DNA of 64,000 bases from Bacteroidia bacterium (GTDB taxonomy: Bacteria; Bacteroidota; Bacteroidia; J057; JADKCL01), in assembly GCA_020635905.1 (NCBI GenBank), contig JACJYV010000006.1, forward strand, positions 62,001 to 126,000, given 5' to 3'. The notes below the pieces were generated by a model that was given only the letters and a program-made list of their open reading frames with translations, was not told the DNA's origin and made no database searches. Position numbers and translations under genes: made by a program. Positions 54,006-62,838 of the stretch are shown in pieces (the first letter of the stretch is position 1; each line of letters starts with the position of its first letter).

Positions 54006-55529
54006 GTGAAAACTCCTTCCCGCGACCTTTTCCAACTCATTCAATCCCTCAGCACGGAGGAAAAACGCTTTTTCAAAAAAGGCATTCACAAGGAAAATGG
54101 ACTTTATGAATCCCTTTTTGATCAGATCGCGCGCCAACCTGAATATGACGAGGAAGTTCTCAAGCAAAAATTCGCCTCCCAACTTGACGCCAATGGATTT
54201 TCCTTCGCCAAACAATATCTCTACCAGTCTCTGCTGAAATCCCTGGAAATCCTCTACCGCGAGCAGGGCGCGACCCGCCAGATTCGCATCGAGCTCAATA
54301 CCGTGGATCTGCTTTTTTCCCGCGAATTATACCATTTATGCCGCAAACACCTGAAAAGGGCCAAAAAACTGCTGACAGGGGTGGACAATCCCATGCTGTG
54401 GCTGGAATTGCAGGATTGGGAATTCAAACTGGAAAGGGCCGTTTACTGGCAGGGTGTTTCAGACGAGGAATTTGAAAAAATGTCTTCAGACCTGGAAGCT
54501 GTTTCGGGCAGAATCCGTACCTATCTGGATTATTTCTCACTGAATCAGCAGTTTATGTACCTGTTGAGCCAGTCGGGATTTGTGCGGGCCTCCACAGATT
54601 TTCTGGAAAGTGCGGGGGAATTACTAGACCGCGAGATTTTTTCAGACGAACAATACGCCAATTCCATTCCATCCAGGGGCATTTTTCACAATACCTGGGG
54701 CGTATTTTATTATTTGAAAGGAGATTTTTCCAAGGCTTTTCACCATTACCGTCAGCTTTTTGGGATGGTGGAACGCAACAGAAACATTGTTTATGACAAT
54801 CCTCAGTTTTATGTGGGCATGTTGTTCAATTACGGGGTAATTGCCCTCCAGTTGCGCGATCTGACCGCGGTCAATGAGGCCATTTCTAAGCTGGAAGACC
54901 TGCCCAAAGGCGCTTCACGCCTCAATGCAAGGGTTTTTTACTACAAAACCATTCTCAAATCGCGCATCTTCCTGGATTCCCTCCATGCTGAGCAACCCGA
55001 CATCCTCAGTTCAGAAATTGAGCCTCAGGTTCCAAGGTTCAGGGACAAGCTCAATAAGGTGGAATTTTATGCCATTTACTTCAATTTATCGCTGATCAAT
55101 TTTTGTTCAGGCGAGTACAAAAGGGCCCTGCATTTGTTGGGACACATCCTCAATGACGACCAGATCCCCCAGTTTCCCGACATTTTTCTCATCGCCCGCC
55201 TGATTCGCCTCATTATCCATTTCGAACTGGGAAATCTGGACCTGGTGACCACCATGGCGGGGAATATTTACCGTTTTTTGGCCAAACGGCAGCTAAAATA
55301 CAGGCTGGAAAGCCTGGTGATGCAGTACATGCGCAAAGCGCCTGACTTTACGGACCGCAAAAGCGTGATCAAATACCTTTCAGAGTTGAAAACGGAACTT
55401 TCTGAGTTGCGCAAGGACCCGGAAGAAGGCAAAATTGCTGCTTATTTTGATTTTACCATCTGGATTGATGCCAAAATCCAGCATAAGTCTATGCTGGAGA
55501 TACTAAAGGAGAGAAACAAAGCCGGTTGA
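54006..55529 (+). CDS. TPR-like helical protein, unrecognised
   Basis: A 507-residue soluble protein made almost wholly of amphipathic helices. Segments such as FHNTWGVFYYLKGDFSKAFH and FNLSLINFCSGEYKRALHLL have the spacing of tetratricopeptide repeats. No enzymatic motif is visible. The start is GTG at 54006, directly after a run of A/T; the N-terminal PSRDLFQLIQSLSTEEKRFF looks native. Similar helical proteins of this length are seen in Bacteroidota but their role is not known to me. It converges on the ABC-3C ATPase gene with 20 bases between. Confidence 0.78.
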   Translation: MKTPSRDLFQLIQSLSTEEKRFFKKGIHKENGLYESLFDQIARQPEYDEEVLKQKFASQLDANGFSFAKQYLYQSLLKSLEILYREQGATRQIRIELNTVDLLFSRELYHLCRKHLKRAKKLLTGVDNPMLWLELQDWEFKLERAVYWQGVSDEEFEKMSSDLEAVSGRIRTYLDYFSLNQQFMYLLSQSGFVRASTDFLESAGELLDREIFSDEQYANSIPSRGIFHNTWGVFYYLKGDFSKAFHHYRQLFGMVERNRNIVYDNPQFYVGMLFNYGVIALQLRDLTAVNEAISKLEDLPKGASRLNARVFYYKTILKSRIFLDSLHAEQPDILSSEIEPQVPRFRDKLNKVEFYAIYFNLSLINFCSGEYKRALHLLGHILNDDQIPQFPDIFLIARLIRLIIHFELGNLDLVTTMAGNIYRFLAKRQLKYRLESLVMQYMRKAPDFTDRKSVIKYLSELKTELSELRKDPEEGKIAAYFDFTIWIDAKIQHKSMLEILKERNKAG

Positions 55530-55549
55530 AAATAAGATTTCCTACTTTT

Positions 55550-57250
55550 TCAAATGCGAAACAATTTATCTGTTTGAGATAATGAAAGAACCTCATAGTC
55601 ATCCACTTGAATACTCTCAGGGATTTTATCCCTTAAAATAGGCACGATATATTGACCGTTGATTTCGTTAGAAACTTCGACCAAAGTATTTAATTGATTG
55701 TCATGAATATTTTCTATCTGGTCGTGCATTACGAAGTGAAGGCAATTAATATCCAGCGAATCTGCAAATTGGATGTATGAGAAATCAAATGCTGCAATTT
55801 GGCCCTTTTTTTTACCTGTACTTGGATTTCCCTCAATGTTATTTACAACTAAATCATAACCAGAATCGTTAGGCAATGGAGTCAAAATATAGTTTTCCCC
55901 ATAAAGATTGCTGGACATTTTCGTAAAAAATTTATTGAACTGAGATACCCGACTTTTAATTAAATCATCTTGGGAAAAAATCTCATCATTTATTATCCCA
56001 AGCTCTTCATCAAATCTTTTCAATTTTTCATTCGATTCTTCCCACAATCTTTTGATCTCGTCCAAGGCTCCCTTTCTTTCATAATTGAGGTTTAATTCTG
56101 AAACTATCCTTTCTAAATCCTCCGCAATCCCCGATTTTTCTAACTTCCTTGTAAGTTCGAGTTCTTTTTTCCTCAGGTTTTCAAACTCCCTTTTATGTAA
56201 GGCGAGGTCTCTTTCCAATACGGGCAATTCTTGTACAATAAAATCTAATTTCTCTGAAAGCAAATCATTATGAAATTTAAGTGTTTCTTCAAATGTGACC
56301 TGAATTCTAGGAATCAACGTATTTGCTATTTCGTAAAGACTTTTAATTTGACTTGCATCAATATTATTAAATTCCTTTTCCAAATCTTGCTTACTCTCCA
56401 AAATCAGTTCCTTTCTAATTTCCAGCCGACTTAGTTGGGACGATACACCATTAATATCAATTTTGATTTTGTTAAGTATTTCAAGATCAGATGCATAATT
56501 TTCATTCAAATTGAAGATCTTTTTTGCCCTTTCAAGTGCCAAAATTTTTTCTTTATGAAATTCAATTTTTTGTTCAATTAAAGGCAATTCTCCCTCTTTT
56601 TTCAACCTGTTTCTAAAAGTAATTTCCCTTTTCCTTTCCTCAGAAATCCTTCTTTTTTCTTCAGCATTATCCGTATTAATTCCCAACCAAAATAAAAATA
56701 ATGCCTCATAAACTTCCTTGCCAACAAAAGCTCCAAGCACGCGAACTATGTTGCTCATTCTATCCTTTTCAATGCGAATATTTTTGGAAATGATTTGGCG
56801 GAAGGTAGGCTTATCCACTTCAGTTTTAAAAATTGCTTTTTTAAGGGCGAGGTCGAACTCCTGGTTGTTGTTAATATTCTCTCCATTTAAGGATTGAATT
56901 TTTTTCCTTCTTTTTAAAAAATTCCTTTTTATTACAACGGATTCCCCCTTTTCATCTTCTAAACTTTCTTTCAGTTCCAAAGAAATTAAAACCTCCTTGT
57001 GATTGAGAAAATTCTCCACTTTTGTGTTTGGTTGACTTGAGAATTCTGTATCCTTATAAATGCTATCCCCTTTTCCTCCCAGGCAATAATCTATCAATCT
57101 TAATACGGTTGTCTTTCCAACATTATTTCCAGAAGATTCACGCGTTTGATTTTCCGGAGATTCATCAATGATAAAATTTAATCCCTTGTGAAAAGGAATA
57201 TCCCGGATTATTCCGTCAAGATTTTCTATGATTAATCGTTTTAAAAACAT
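55550..57250 (-). CDS. ABC-3C system ATPase, DUF2326 type
   Basis: A 566-residue SMC/RecF-like ATPase. Walker A is GNNVGKTT at 41-48 after an N-terminal strand that starts MFLKRLIIENLDG. Long coiled coils run from about 205 to 450. The C-terminal DUF2326 half holds KKKGQIAAFDFSYI and LHFVMHDQIENIHDNQL, which stand for the signature and Walker B regions. This is the ATPase of ABC-three-component conflict systems. Its ATG overlaps the middle-component gene by ten bases. AT-rich composition differs sharply from the neighbouring TPR-like gene. Confidence 0.9.
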   Translation of the reverse strand: MFLKRLIIENLDGIIRDIPFHKGLNFIIDESPENQTRESSGNNVGKTTVLRLIDYCLGGKGDSIYKDTEFSSQPNTKVENFLNHKEVLISLELKESLEDEKGESVVIKRNFLKRRKKIQSLNGENINNNQEFDLALKKAIFKTEVDKPTFRQIISKNIRIEKDRMSNIVRVLGAFVGKEVYEALFLFWLGINTDNAEEKRRISEERKREITFRNRLKKEGELPLIEQKIEFHKEKILALERAKKIFNLNENYASDLEILNKIKIDINGVSSQLSRLEIRKELILESKQDLEKEFNNIDASQIKSLYEIANTLIPRIQVTFEETLKFHNDLLSEKLDFIVQELPVLERDLALHKREFENLRKKELELTRKLEKSGIAEDLERIVSELNLNYERKGALDEIKRLWEESNEKLKRFDEELGIINDEIFSQDDLIKSRVSQFNKFFTKMSSNLYGENYILTPLPNDSGYDLVVNNIEGNPSTGKKKGQIAAFDFSYIQFADSLDINCLHFVMHDQIENIHDNQLNTLVEVSNEINGQYIVPILRDKIPESIQVDDYEVLSLSQTDKLFRI

Positions 57251-57474
57251 TTTTGGATCATTCCTTTCTTACCATTTTTTATTACCCCAAGGATAAAAAG
57301 CCAATCTAATACCAACGAAAACAAATTAATTGAAATATTTTTCTTTAGATTAATGCTTTGATGCAATTCAAAAAAGTCAAACTCACTTGCCTCTGAGGAA
57401 GCTAAAATCTCAATTACCTTCCCACCCAAGTAATAAAGATCCCTTTCAGGGTTAGTATTTTTACTTACGATCAT
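57241..57474 (-). CDS. ABC-3C system middle component
   Basis: A 77-residue small protein. The pattern NPERDLYYLGGKVIEILAS, followed by NLFSLVLDWLFILGVIKN, matches the winged-helix-like middle component of ABC-three-component systems (MC6-like). It bridges ATPase and effector in the proposed complex. It overlaps the effector gene by four bases and the ATPase gene by ten. Confidence 0.85.
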   Translation of the reverse strand: MIVSKNTNPERDLYYLGGKVIEILASSEASEFDFFELHQSINLKKNISINLFSLVLDWLFILGVIKNGKKGMIQKCF

Positions 57475-58319
57475 TTTGAAAGCGGTTTTTCAAAAATTTC
57501 ACACCTTAAAAAGGCATCAACAATTATTACTAAAATAGCCATTTCAATTGCTTCTATGGGTAGATTCTGATCCAATCGAGGATTTTCATCAATCCTCTTC
57601 AACAATTCCCTTTCAATATTCTCGATTATTTTATCAGCGTTCTTTACCACACCCCCAGCTTCCCGAAATTTACCTGCTTCACGCAAATAAATGGTCCTGA
57701 TATTCCTTAAAAGCACCTCTTTTCGGGTAGATGCCTGGCCTTCAATTTCTTCATATATCTTGTTTAACTTTCCCTGATAAACCTTAAACTCATTAATTAT
57801 GGGTTGATATTCAATAATATTATTATGCCGTATTTTCTCCTCAGGATTTGCAACAACCAAAATATTCTCTGGTCCAGAGCCCTCAATCAAATTTCCTCCC
57901 AATTCATTAATAACTGTAATTAAAGCCGAAGGATTATTTCCCAAAAGATTGGTTCCCGAAAGAATTTGAAGGATTTTTTTCTCATGGGCTCGTTTCATTT
58001 CTTTTAATGTATCAACACCATATTTATCAGGGTCATTAGTTTCTTCATGATGGACCTGACAAAGAAGAATCAGATTTTCATAATCCGCTCTTTCTTTATC
58101 TGTCATATTTGGATTATATCTGTCTTTAGTATTTGGGCTTTGATTTGCATCCTCAATATGGCAAATGTTCGAAAAGTTATTATCGTTTTCCCAATGCAAA
58201 AACGTTCGATTACATCCTGGAAATGCACAACGATTTCCAGAAAGGCCATAAAGCTTTTTCAGGGTTTTATGGGAATACGCTCTTGGACTTGATTTCTCAG
58301 GATTATTTGCACTTTTCAT
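57471..58319 (-). CDS. ABC-3C system effector with HNH nuclease domain
   Basis: A 282-residue two-part protein. The N-terminal HNH domain has Cys31 and Cys36 (CAFPGC), His54 (ICHIED), Asn82 (ENLILLC), Cys87, His90 and His91. These supply a zinc pair and an HNH active site. The C-terminal part (about 110-282) is helical, with REAGKFREAGGVVKNAD and IEAIEMAILVIIVDAF, as in ABC-3C C-terminal domains. The nuclease is expected to cut DNA when the ATPase signals invasion; this is family knowledge, not shown here. It is the first gene of the cassette, 76 bases after the kinase gene. Confidence 0.85.
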   Translation of the reverse strand: MKSANNPEKSSPRAYSHKTLKKLYGLSGNRCAFPGCNRTFLHWENDNNFSNICHIEDANQSPNTKDRYNPNMTDKERADYENLILLCQVHHEETNDPDKYGVDTLKEMKRAHEKKILQILSGTNLLGNNPSALITVINELGGNLIEGSGPENILVVANPEEKIRHNNIIEYQPIINEFKVYQGKLNKIYEEIEGQASTRKEVLLRNIRTIYLREAGKFREAGGVVKNADKIIENIERELLKRIDENPRLDQNLPIEAIEMAILVIIVDAFLRCEIFEKPLSK

Positions 58320-58395
58320 TTGCCAAACACCTTTTCACTTTTTGACGGGCAAAAAATTCATTTTCCAAAAACTTAATTAGTTCAATTTGAACCCC

Positions 58396-59550
58396 CTACT
58401 TTTTCCCTCCCAGCAGGGTACCACGCAAGCCACCCAGGCCAGGCGAGGAATCATCTGATCCCCGTTTTTCGACGAAACGTTCTTCCAGACGGCCTTCATC
58501 TTCGGCCGGCAAAACCGTGGGCACATCGGCCAGATCCACCATTTTTCCTTTCAATTCAGTGCCAATCAAAGGCAAAGGATTGGGATTGTGTACCTTTTTG
58601 GGCTCGATTTTCCTGGGCATCTCTGCCTGGGGCGCCTCAGGAAGTGGGGCAGGCTTGGTCACCATTTTTCTCAATTCGAGAAAAACAGTTTCAATGTCGG
58701 GACGGGCCTCAGCTTTGGGAGCCAGCATGGCTTCCAGCAGCTCTTTGAGCTCGCCGGGCAGGTCTGGATTGTTGATTTCCAAAGTATGACCCTGCAAAAC
58801 CCAGATCCAGGCATACTTGTATTTGCTCAGATCAAAATTGGGCAGCCGCCCGGACAGGTAAAGCGAGTAAAGCAATCCCAGGGCAAAAATATCTGATTTG
58901 ACGGTCAGGTCTTCGGGTTTTACCCCTGGCTCCTGCCGGATATAGCGGGCCAGTTCGGGCGAGTAAAACACCATGTCGCCTACCACATTTTCCACCAGGG
59001 TAGGTGGCTTCTGATTGAAATAACTGCTGTCAAAATCGATCAGTTTGGTGGTATAACTGCCCATGCGGGTCTTTTTGATCAGGACGTTGTCGAGCTTAAG
59101 GTCGCCATGCACGATGTTGAGGCTGTGCAGGATTCTCAGCGAATGGGCCGTGGTGGTCATGATCAGAATGCGCTGGCTGAGCGGCAAACTGGCAATCTGG
59201 GCCGGCTTCAATGCGGTCATATCGACCTTGTCAGTGACTTTAAAGTATTTGGCGCCGTAACGGAAAAAATCCAGGGCCGCAATCAGGTTGCCGCCGGGAA
59301 TGGTTTTGGAGTCCATGGCCGATTTCAGGGCCTGCTGGTGGGCTTCAAATTTTTCGCATTCTTCCCGCTTGCGGGCCTTAACCCGGGCGCTGCCCGGAGA
59401 ATCAGCCAACGGAAAAGTGGGGTGAAGAAATTCCTTGATGAAATATTCCTCCCCGTTCCGTTCGGCAAATGACCATTTACTCAAGCCTCCCCCTGCAGTT
59501 TGAAAATCCTGCAGGATGCGGTATCCATTGATAATTTCGTTGAGTTTCAT
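58396..59550 (-). CDS. Serine/threonine protein kinase
   Basis: A 384-residue cytoplasmic kinase. The ATP-anchoring lysine is about Lys39 (YFIKEF). The catalytic loop is HGDLKLDN at 148-155, an HRD variant. The metal motif is DFD at 172-174 in place of DFG. An activation-segment region SPELARYIRQEPG precedes the C-lobe. Residues about 300-384 are a proline-rich tail. The DFD change is found in some bacterial kinases. Its ATG overlaps the PP2C gene by four bases, so kinase and phosphatase form a coupled pair. Confidence 0.9.
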   Translation of the reverse strand: MKLNEIINGYRILQDFQTAGGGLSKWSFAERNGEEYFIKEFLHPTFPLADSPGSARVKARKREECEKFEAHQQALKSAMDSKTIPGGNLIAALDFFRYGAKYFKVTDKVDMTALKPAQIASLPLSQRILIMTTTAHSLRILHSLNIVHGDLKLDNVLIKKTRMGSYTTKLIDFDSSYFNQKPPTLVENVVGDMVFYSPELARYIRQEPGVKPEDLTVKSDIFALGLLYSLYLSGRLPNFDLSKYKYAWIWVLQGHTLEINNPDLPGELKELLEAMLAPKAEARPDIETVFLELRKMVTKPAPLPEAPQAEMPRKIEPKKVHNPNPLPLIGTELKGKMVDLADVPTVLPAEDEGRLEERFVEKRGSDDSSPGLGGLRGTLLGGKK

Positions 59551-60569
59551 GCTTGGTTTAATTCTGGTTTTTTCATCAGGCCTTCATAACCCGGCCCGTA
59601 AATGGTCCACAACTGCTTGCGCAGGGAATGCCTTTCCTTCAAAAGTTCTCCTTTTTTGTCCTCCTCCACAACCTGAAGGCGTTTCTCATAGTCATCCATG
59701 GGTGAGATAAAGGTTTCCTTCAAATAAACGTGACGCGAGGCAAAAGCTTTTTTCAATTCCTCAAAATTTTTCCAGCCGTGGGCCGAAAGTCCCAAAGCTG
59801 TGTCGTCTGAAGCAATTTCGCGCAGACGGTTGGTCAGATCCTGCTGCCAGGCATCCAGACTGTTATTGTCCATGAGCGAATCCACGACCATGTACTCCCA
59901 ATGAGCGGGAAAGGGCACATAATCAAAACAACCATCTGTGGCTGAGAGAAATATAACGGGAGAATCCACAGAAAATGGATAGGTATTCAACTGAAAACCT
60001 GAGTCTGCATTGATACAATTGGATATTTTGGAATCGCCATACAGATTTTGAAAGGCGTCCCCCCCACCCGTCAGATCGTCCACAGAAACCTGCTGCAGGC
60101 CCTCCTTGGGCCGCAAAACGTAAGAGCGGGAATCTCCCGCGTTGATGGCCGTCGCCCTGAATCCGTTGCTGTCATTTGGCTCGTAGTAAATGCCGGTCAG
60201 GGTGGTGGGAAAGCGTTTGTGGAGATTGCTTTTGAGGCGGGATTCGTTGGTATCCAGCTTTTTAGCAGTATGTTTTAACACAATATTCATGACCTCTTCG
60301 AGGTCTTTCAGGTTGGCGATAACATCATAAGGCTCCTTCCTGGCCTTTTTTTGCTTGAACCAGGCCGCAACCACGGCTTTCATGATGCGGGAGGCAAACC
60401 AGGCCCCGCTGAATTGTTTGCCACCCAGTTCGTATTGCTGACTTCCTGCCCCGCCCATGCCGTCGAAGACAACGACCAGGCCTGAACCATCCCTGAAATG
60501 AAGGATAATCGGGTGAGAATCCTCCCCTTTTTGGTCAATTTTTTCTAAAAATACTTTCAGATCGATCAT
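59547..60569 (-). CDS. PP2C-family protein phosphatase
   Basis: A 340-residue metal-dependent phosphatase. The metal ligands are visible: FDGMGG with Asp36 and Gly37, INAGDSRSYVLR, FLSATDG, and an Asp-Asp near ASDDTALGL. A C-terminal extension of about 80 residues is charged and helical. It probably reverses phosphorylation by the kinase encoded next. The gene begins the minus-strand run. The divergent transglutaminase-like gene starts 256 bases away. Confidence 0.92.
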   Translation of the reverse strand: MIDLKVFLEKIDQKGEDSHPIILHFRDGSGLVVVFDGMGGAGSQQYELGGKQFSGAWFASRIMKAVVAAWFKQKKARKEPYDVIANLKDLEEVMNIVLKHTAKKLDTNESRLKSNLHKRFPTTLTGIYYEPNDSNGFRATAINAGDSRSYVLRPKEGLQQVSVDDLTGGGDAFQNLYGDSKISNCINADSGFQLNTYPFSVDSPVIFLSATDGCFDYVPFPAHWEYMVVDSLMDNNSLDAWQQDLTNRLREIASDDTALGLSAHGWKNFEELKKAFASRHVYLKETFISPMDDYEKRLQVVEEDKKGELLKERHSLRKQLWTIYGPGYEGLMKKPELNQA

Positions 60570-60825
60570 TCGAAGTTGTTATTGACGAACCGACAATGTA
60601 GCATTTCCCGGCTTTGGTTTTGGCGAATTTTCCCTCCAAAACCCGGTTTGGGTGCATAAATTACGAAAAATCTCGGGAAACGGTTGAGTAATTGCAAAGG
60701 ATTCGAAGGGGTAATCAGATTTTTATCAGATCAGGGCAAAAATCCATCGAAAAACCGTTGGTGGAATGCAGGAAATTGGAGACATTCGACCTGAGTACCG
60801 GACCTGAATTCCCCGGACCTGATCC
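60570..60825. other. Divergent intergenic region
   Basis: This 256-base gap lies between PP2C (minus) and the transglutaminase-like gene (plus). It must hold both promoters; only degenerate TAnnTTTG matches (for example TACATTGT on the minus strand) are visible. No RNA gene or hairpin terminator is apparent. Confidence 0.4.
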
Positions 60826-61779
60826 ATGGATAAAATCAACCTGCCACCAGGCAGGGGCAGAAAAAAATTCCTTATTGCTGGGCTGGTCATGGCGCTGGGT
60901 GCACTTATTTTTCTTTACGCAAGACATCCCTACAAAGCTCCTCCCCCACCACCCAAACTCCCTGTTTTACCCTTTCATTTTGCATTTCAACAATTGGAAA
61001 ATTCCCTGAAAAAAGTTCCCTCGGGCAGCCTCCAATACCACAAACTGGTGGTGAGTTTTGCGGGTGCTTTCACCATGCGGGTGGGAGCAGAAACGCCTAT
61101 GTTTTGCGCCAATCATGGAAATTTCACCAATCTGAATGCGCAGGGCGAATGGGAATTATACCAGCATCAATTATATGGGGGAGTTTGCGACAAATTTGCC
61201 CATACGACCAGCCTTTTGTACCGCGAACTCGGCTATCCTTCGGCCCAACTCCACTTCTGCGTGCCGCCTCAGCAAGAGGGTCTGGACACGGCCTGGCACA
61301 CCATGACGCTTTTTCAGCAGGACAGCATGACCTATCTGGCTGACGCAGACCATTGTCGCCTGTTTGCAGACAAATCCAAAAGCCAGCTTTTGCCCGCCCG
61401 GGAGGTGTTTCAATTTCTCGAAAAAGGCCAAAAAGACTCGGTCAAGGTATTGTATTTCCCCGCCATTTCTCAGTTCATTTCCAAATTCAGAACCCCGTTG
61501 CTGGGAAATTGCTATACCCTCAACGGCAAAAGTTTTATCTACGGCACCAACGGCCCTTTCCAGGGGTATTACCTTCACCTCAGCCTGCGCGACACCACCT
61601 GTCTCAGGGAAGATTGGGGCCAGGTTTTTCCAGGTGCAACGGACGGAAAAGCCCTTTTTCAGCCGCAATTTTTACGCAAATGCATTGGCGACACGGCCGT
61701 TTGCAGCTGTTTTTTCAGGGAATTGCAAATTCCTACGATTCTTCAGGAAGGGGAATTAAGTCTTCGACCAAAACAGTGA
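60826..61779 (+). CDS. Membrane-anchored transglutaminase-like protein
   Basis: A 317-residue protein with a single N-terminal membrane helix (about 14-31), followed by a proline run. The rest faces the periplasm. A papain-like triad is suggested by Cys121 (YGGVCDKFA), His158 (AWHTMTLF) and Asp173 (YLADADHC), in the order and spacing of transglutaminase-core proteins. Several further cysteines (TTCLRED, RKCIGD, VCSCFF) may form disulfides. The substrate is unknown. It sits on the opposite strand between PP2C and the VWA gene. Confidence 0.75.
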   Translation: MDKINLPPGRGRKKFLIAGLVMALGALIFLYARHPYKAPPPPPKLPVLPFHFAFQQLENSLKKVPSGSLQYHKLVVSFAGAFTMRVGAETPMFCANHGNFTNLNAQGEWELYQHQLYGGVCDKFAHTTSLLYRELGYPSAQLHFCVPPQQEGLDTAWHTMTLFQQDSMTYLADADHCRLFADKSKSQLLPAREVFQFLEKGQKDSVKVLYFPAISQFISKFRTPLLGNCYTLNGKSFIYGTNGPFQGYYLHLSLRDTTCLREDWGQVFPGATDGKALFQPQFLRKCIGDTAVCSCFFRELQIPTILQEGELSLRPKQ

Positions 61780-61845
61780 GCCACCCTTGGGATTGCTTGC
61801 TACTTATCGCTAAAATTCCTCAAATCCTTATTCAGCCCAAAACCC

Positions 61846-62682
61846 TTAAACAGAGTTGGCGATGGCGTCCAGAATAGTCTGGTAATCCAGGCTGCTGAGG
61901 CCGTACCCGGCAGTAGATGGATACTGAATGGTATTGCTCCAGTGAGACGAAATATCAGACCAGGCAAATTTATCGGGTGCATAAATGATCAGACGCTTGG
62001 TGGAGGCGTGCAGCGCAGGATTATCTTCCCAGAGATCGGTCAGTTCGTTGAGGTTTTTGACCATGTCGCTGGGGTAATAACGGGGCTTGCGGCCCGCGTC
62101 TTTTTCCAGGGGATGGGTGCTGGCATCGGTCCAGACCACGATGATGTGGCGTTTTTTGTCACCATGCACAGACCAGTCAGATTTCATGGCCAGGGCAATG
62201 GCTTCCAGCCCGTTTTCGGGCAGGTTACCCCCACCTGAGGCGCGAATGGCACTGACGAAGGTCACAAAACGCTCCTGCTCGGCGGGCAGGTTGAAGAATT
62301 CAGACTCGATCATGGCATTTTTGCCGTCGTGAAAGTAATCCCTGAAGGAAATGACTTTCACCCGCAGCTGATCGATGGATTTGGATTTGGCTTCCATTAC
62401 CCCTTTGAGGTCGGCATAAAAGCCAATTGCATTATTTTTAACCTGATCAATCAGGTGTTTCATGGAAGCGGTAGAGTCGATACACATGACAATGTCAACC
62501 GTGTAACGAAGTCCCTGCATGGTCCCCAGATCGTCGTCGTAGGTAGATTCCGGGGCGCCAACCGGGTCGGCATCCACATAAACGCCCATGTGACCGCAGC
62601 TGTCACAGGAGTATTTCCCGTCAGGATCAGTGAGGCGAATCTGGCTGCTACAGGCGGGACAAGTGATGTATTTGATCTTCAT
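61846..62682 (-). CDS. Zinc-ribbon plus VWA-domain protein, TerY-like
   Basis: A 278-residue cytoplasmic protein. The N-terminus is a zinc ribbon with Cys8, Cys11, Cys26 and Cys29. The VWA domain begins about 60, with a MIDAS-like D-S-T-A-S at 69-73 and the later stretch VVWTDASTHPLE. In TerY-P systems a VWA protein of this kind acts with a PP2C phosphatase and a kinase. Those two genes lie about 1.3 kb away on the same strand, separated by one opposite-strand gene. Whether they share regulation is inferred. Confidence 0.85.
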   Translation of the reverse strand: MKIKYITCPACSSQIRLTDPDGKYSCDSCGHMGVYVDADPVGAPESTYDDDLGTMQGLRYTVDIVMCIDSTASMKHLIDQVKNNAIGFYADLKGVMEAKSKSIDQLRVKVISFRDYFHDGKNAMIESEFFNLPAEQERFVTFVSAIRASGGGNLPENGLEAIALAMKSDWSVHGDKKRHIIVVWTDASTHPLEKDAGRKPRYYPSDMVKNLNELTDLWEDNPALHASTKRLIIYAPDKFAWSDISSHWSNTIQYPSTAGYGLSSLDYQTILDAIANSV

Positions 62683-62838
62683 CAGGCTATTTTAATGGTG
62701 AATTCGGGCGAAATTTAATAAAAGTTTAGTTAAAGCACCAAGGTTTAAAGTACTTCAAACCCTGTCATTTGGCATCTTTGGAGAAATAAAATCAGCCTGG
62801 GGTAAAGTAGCTCAAAATAAATTTTCTAAAATACTTTT

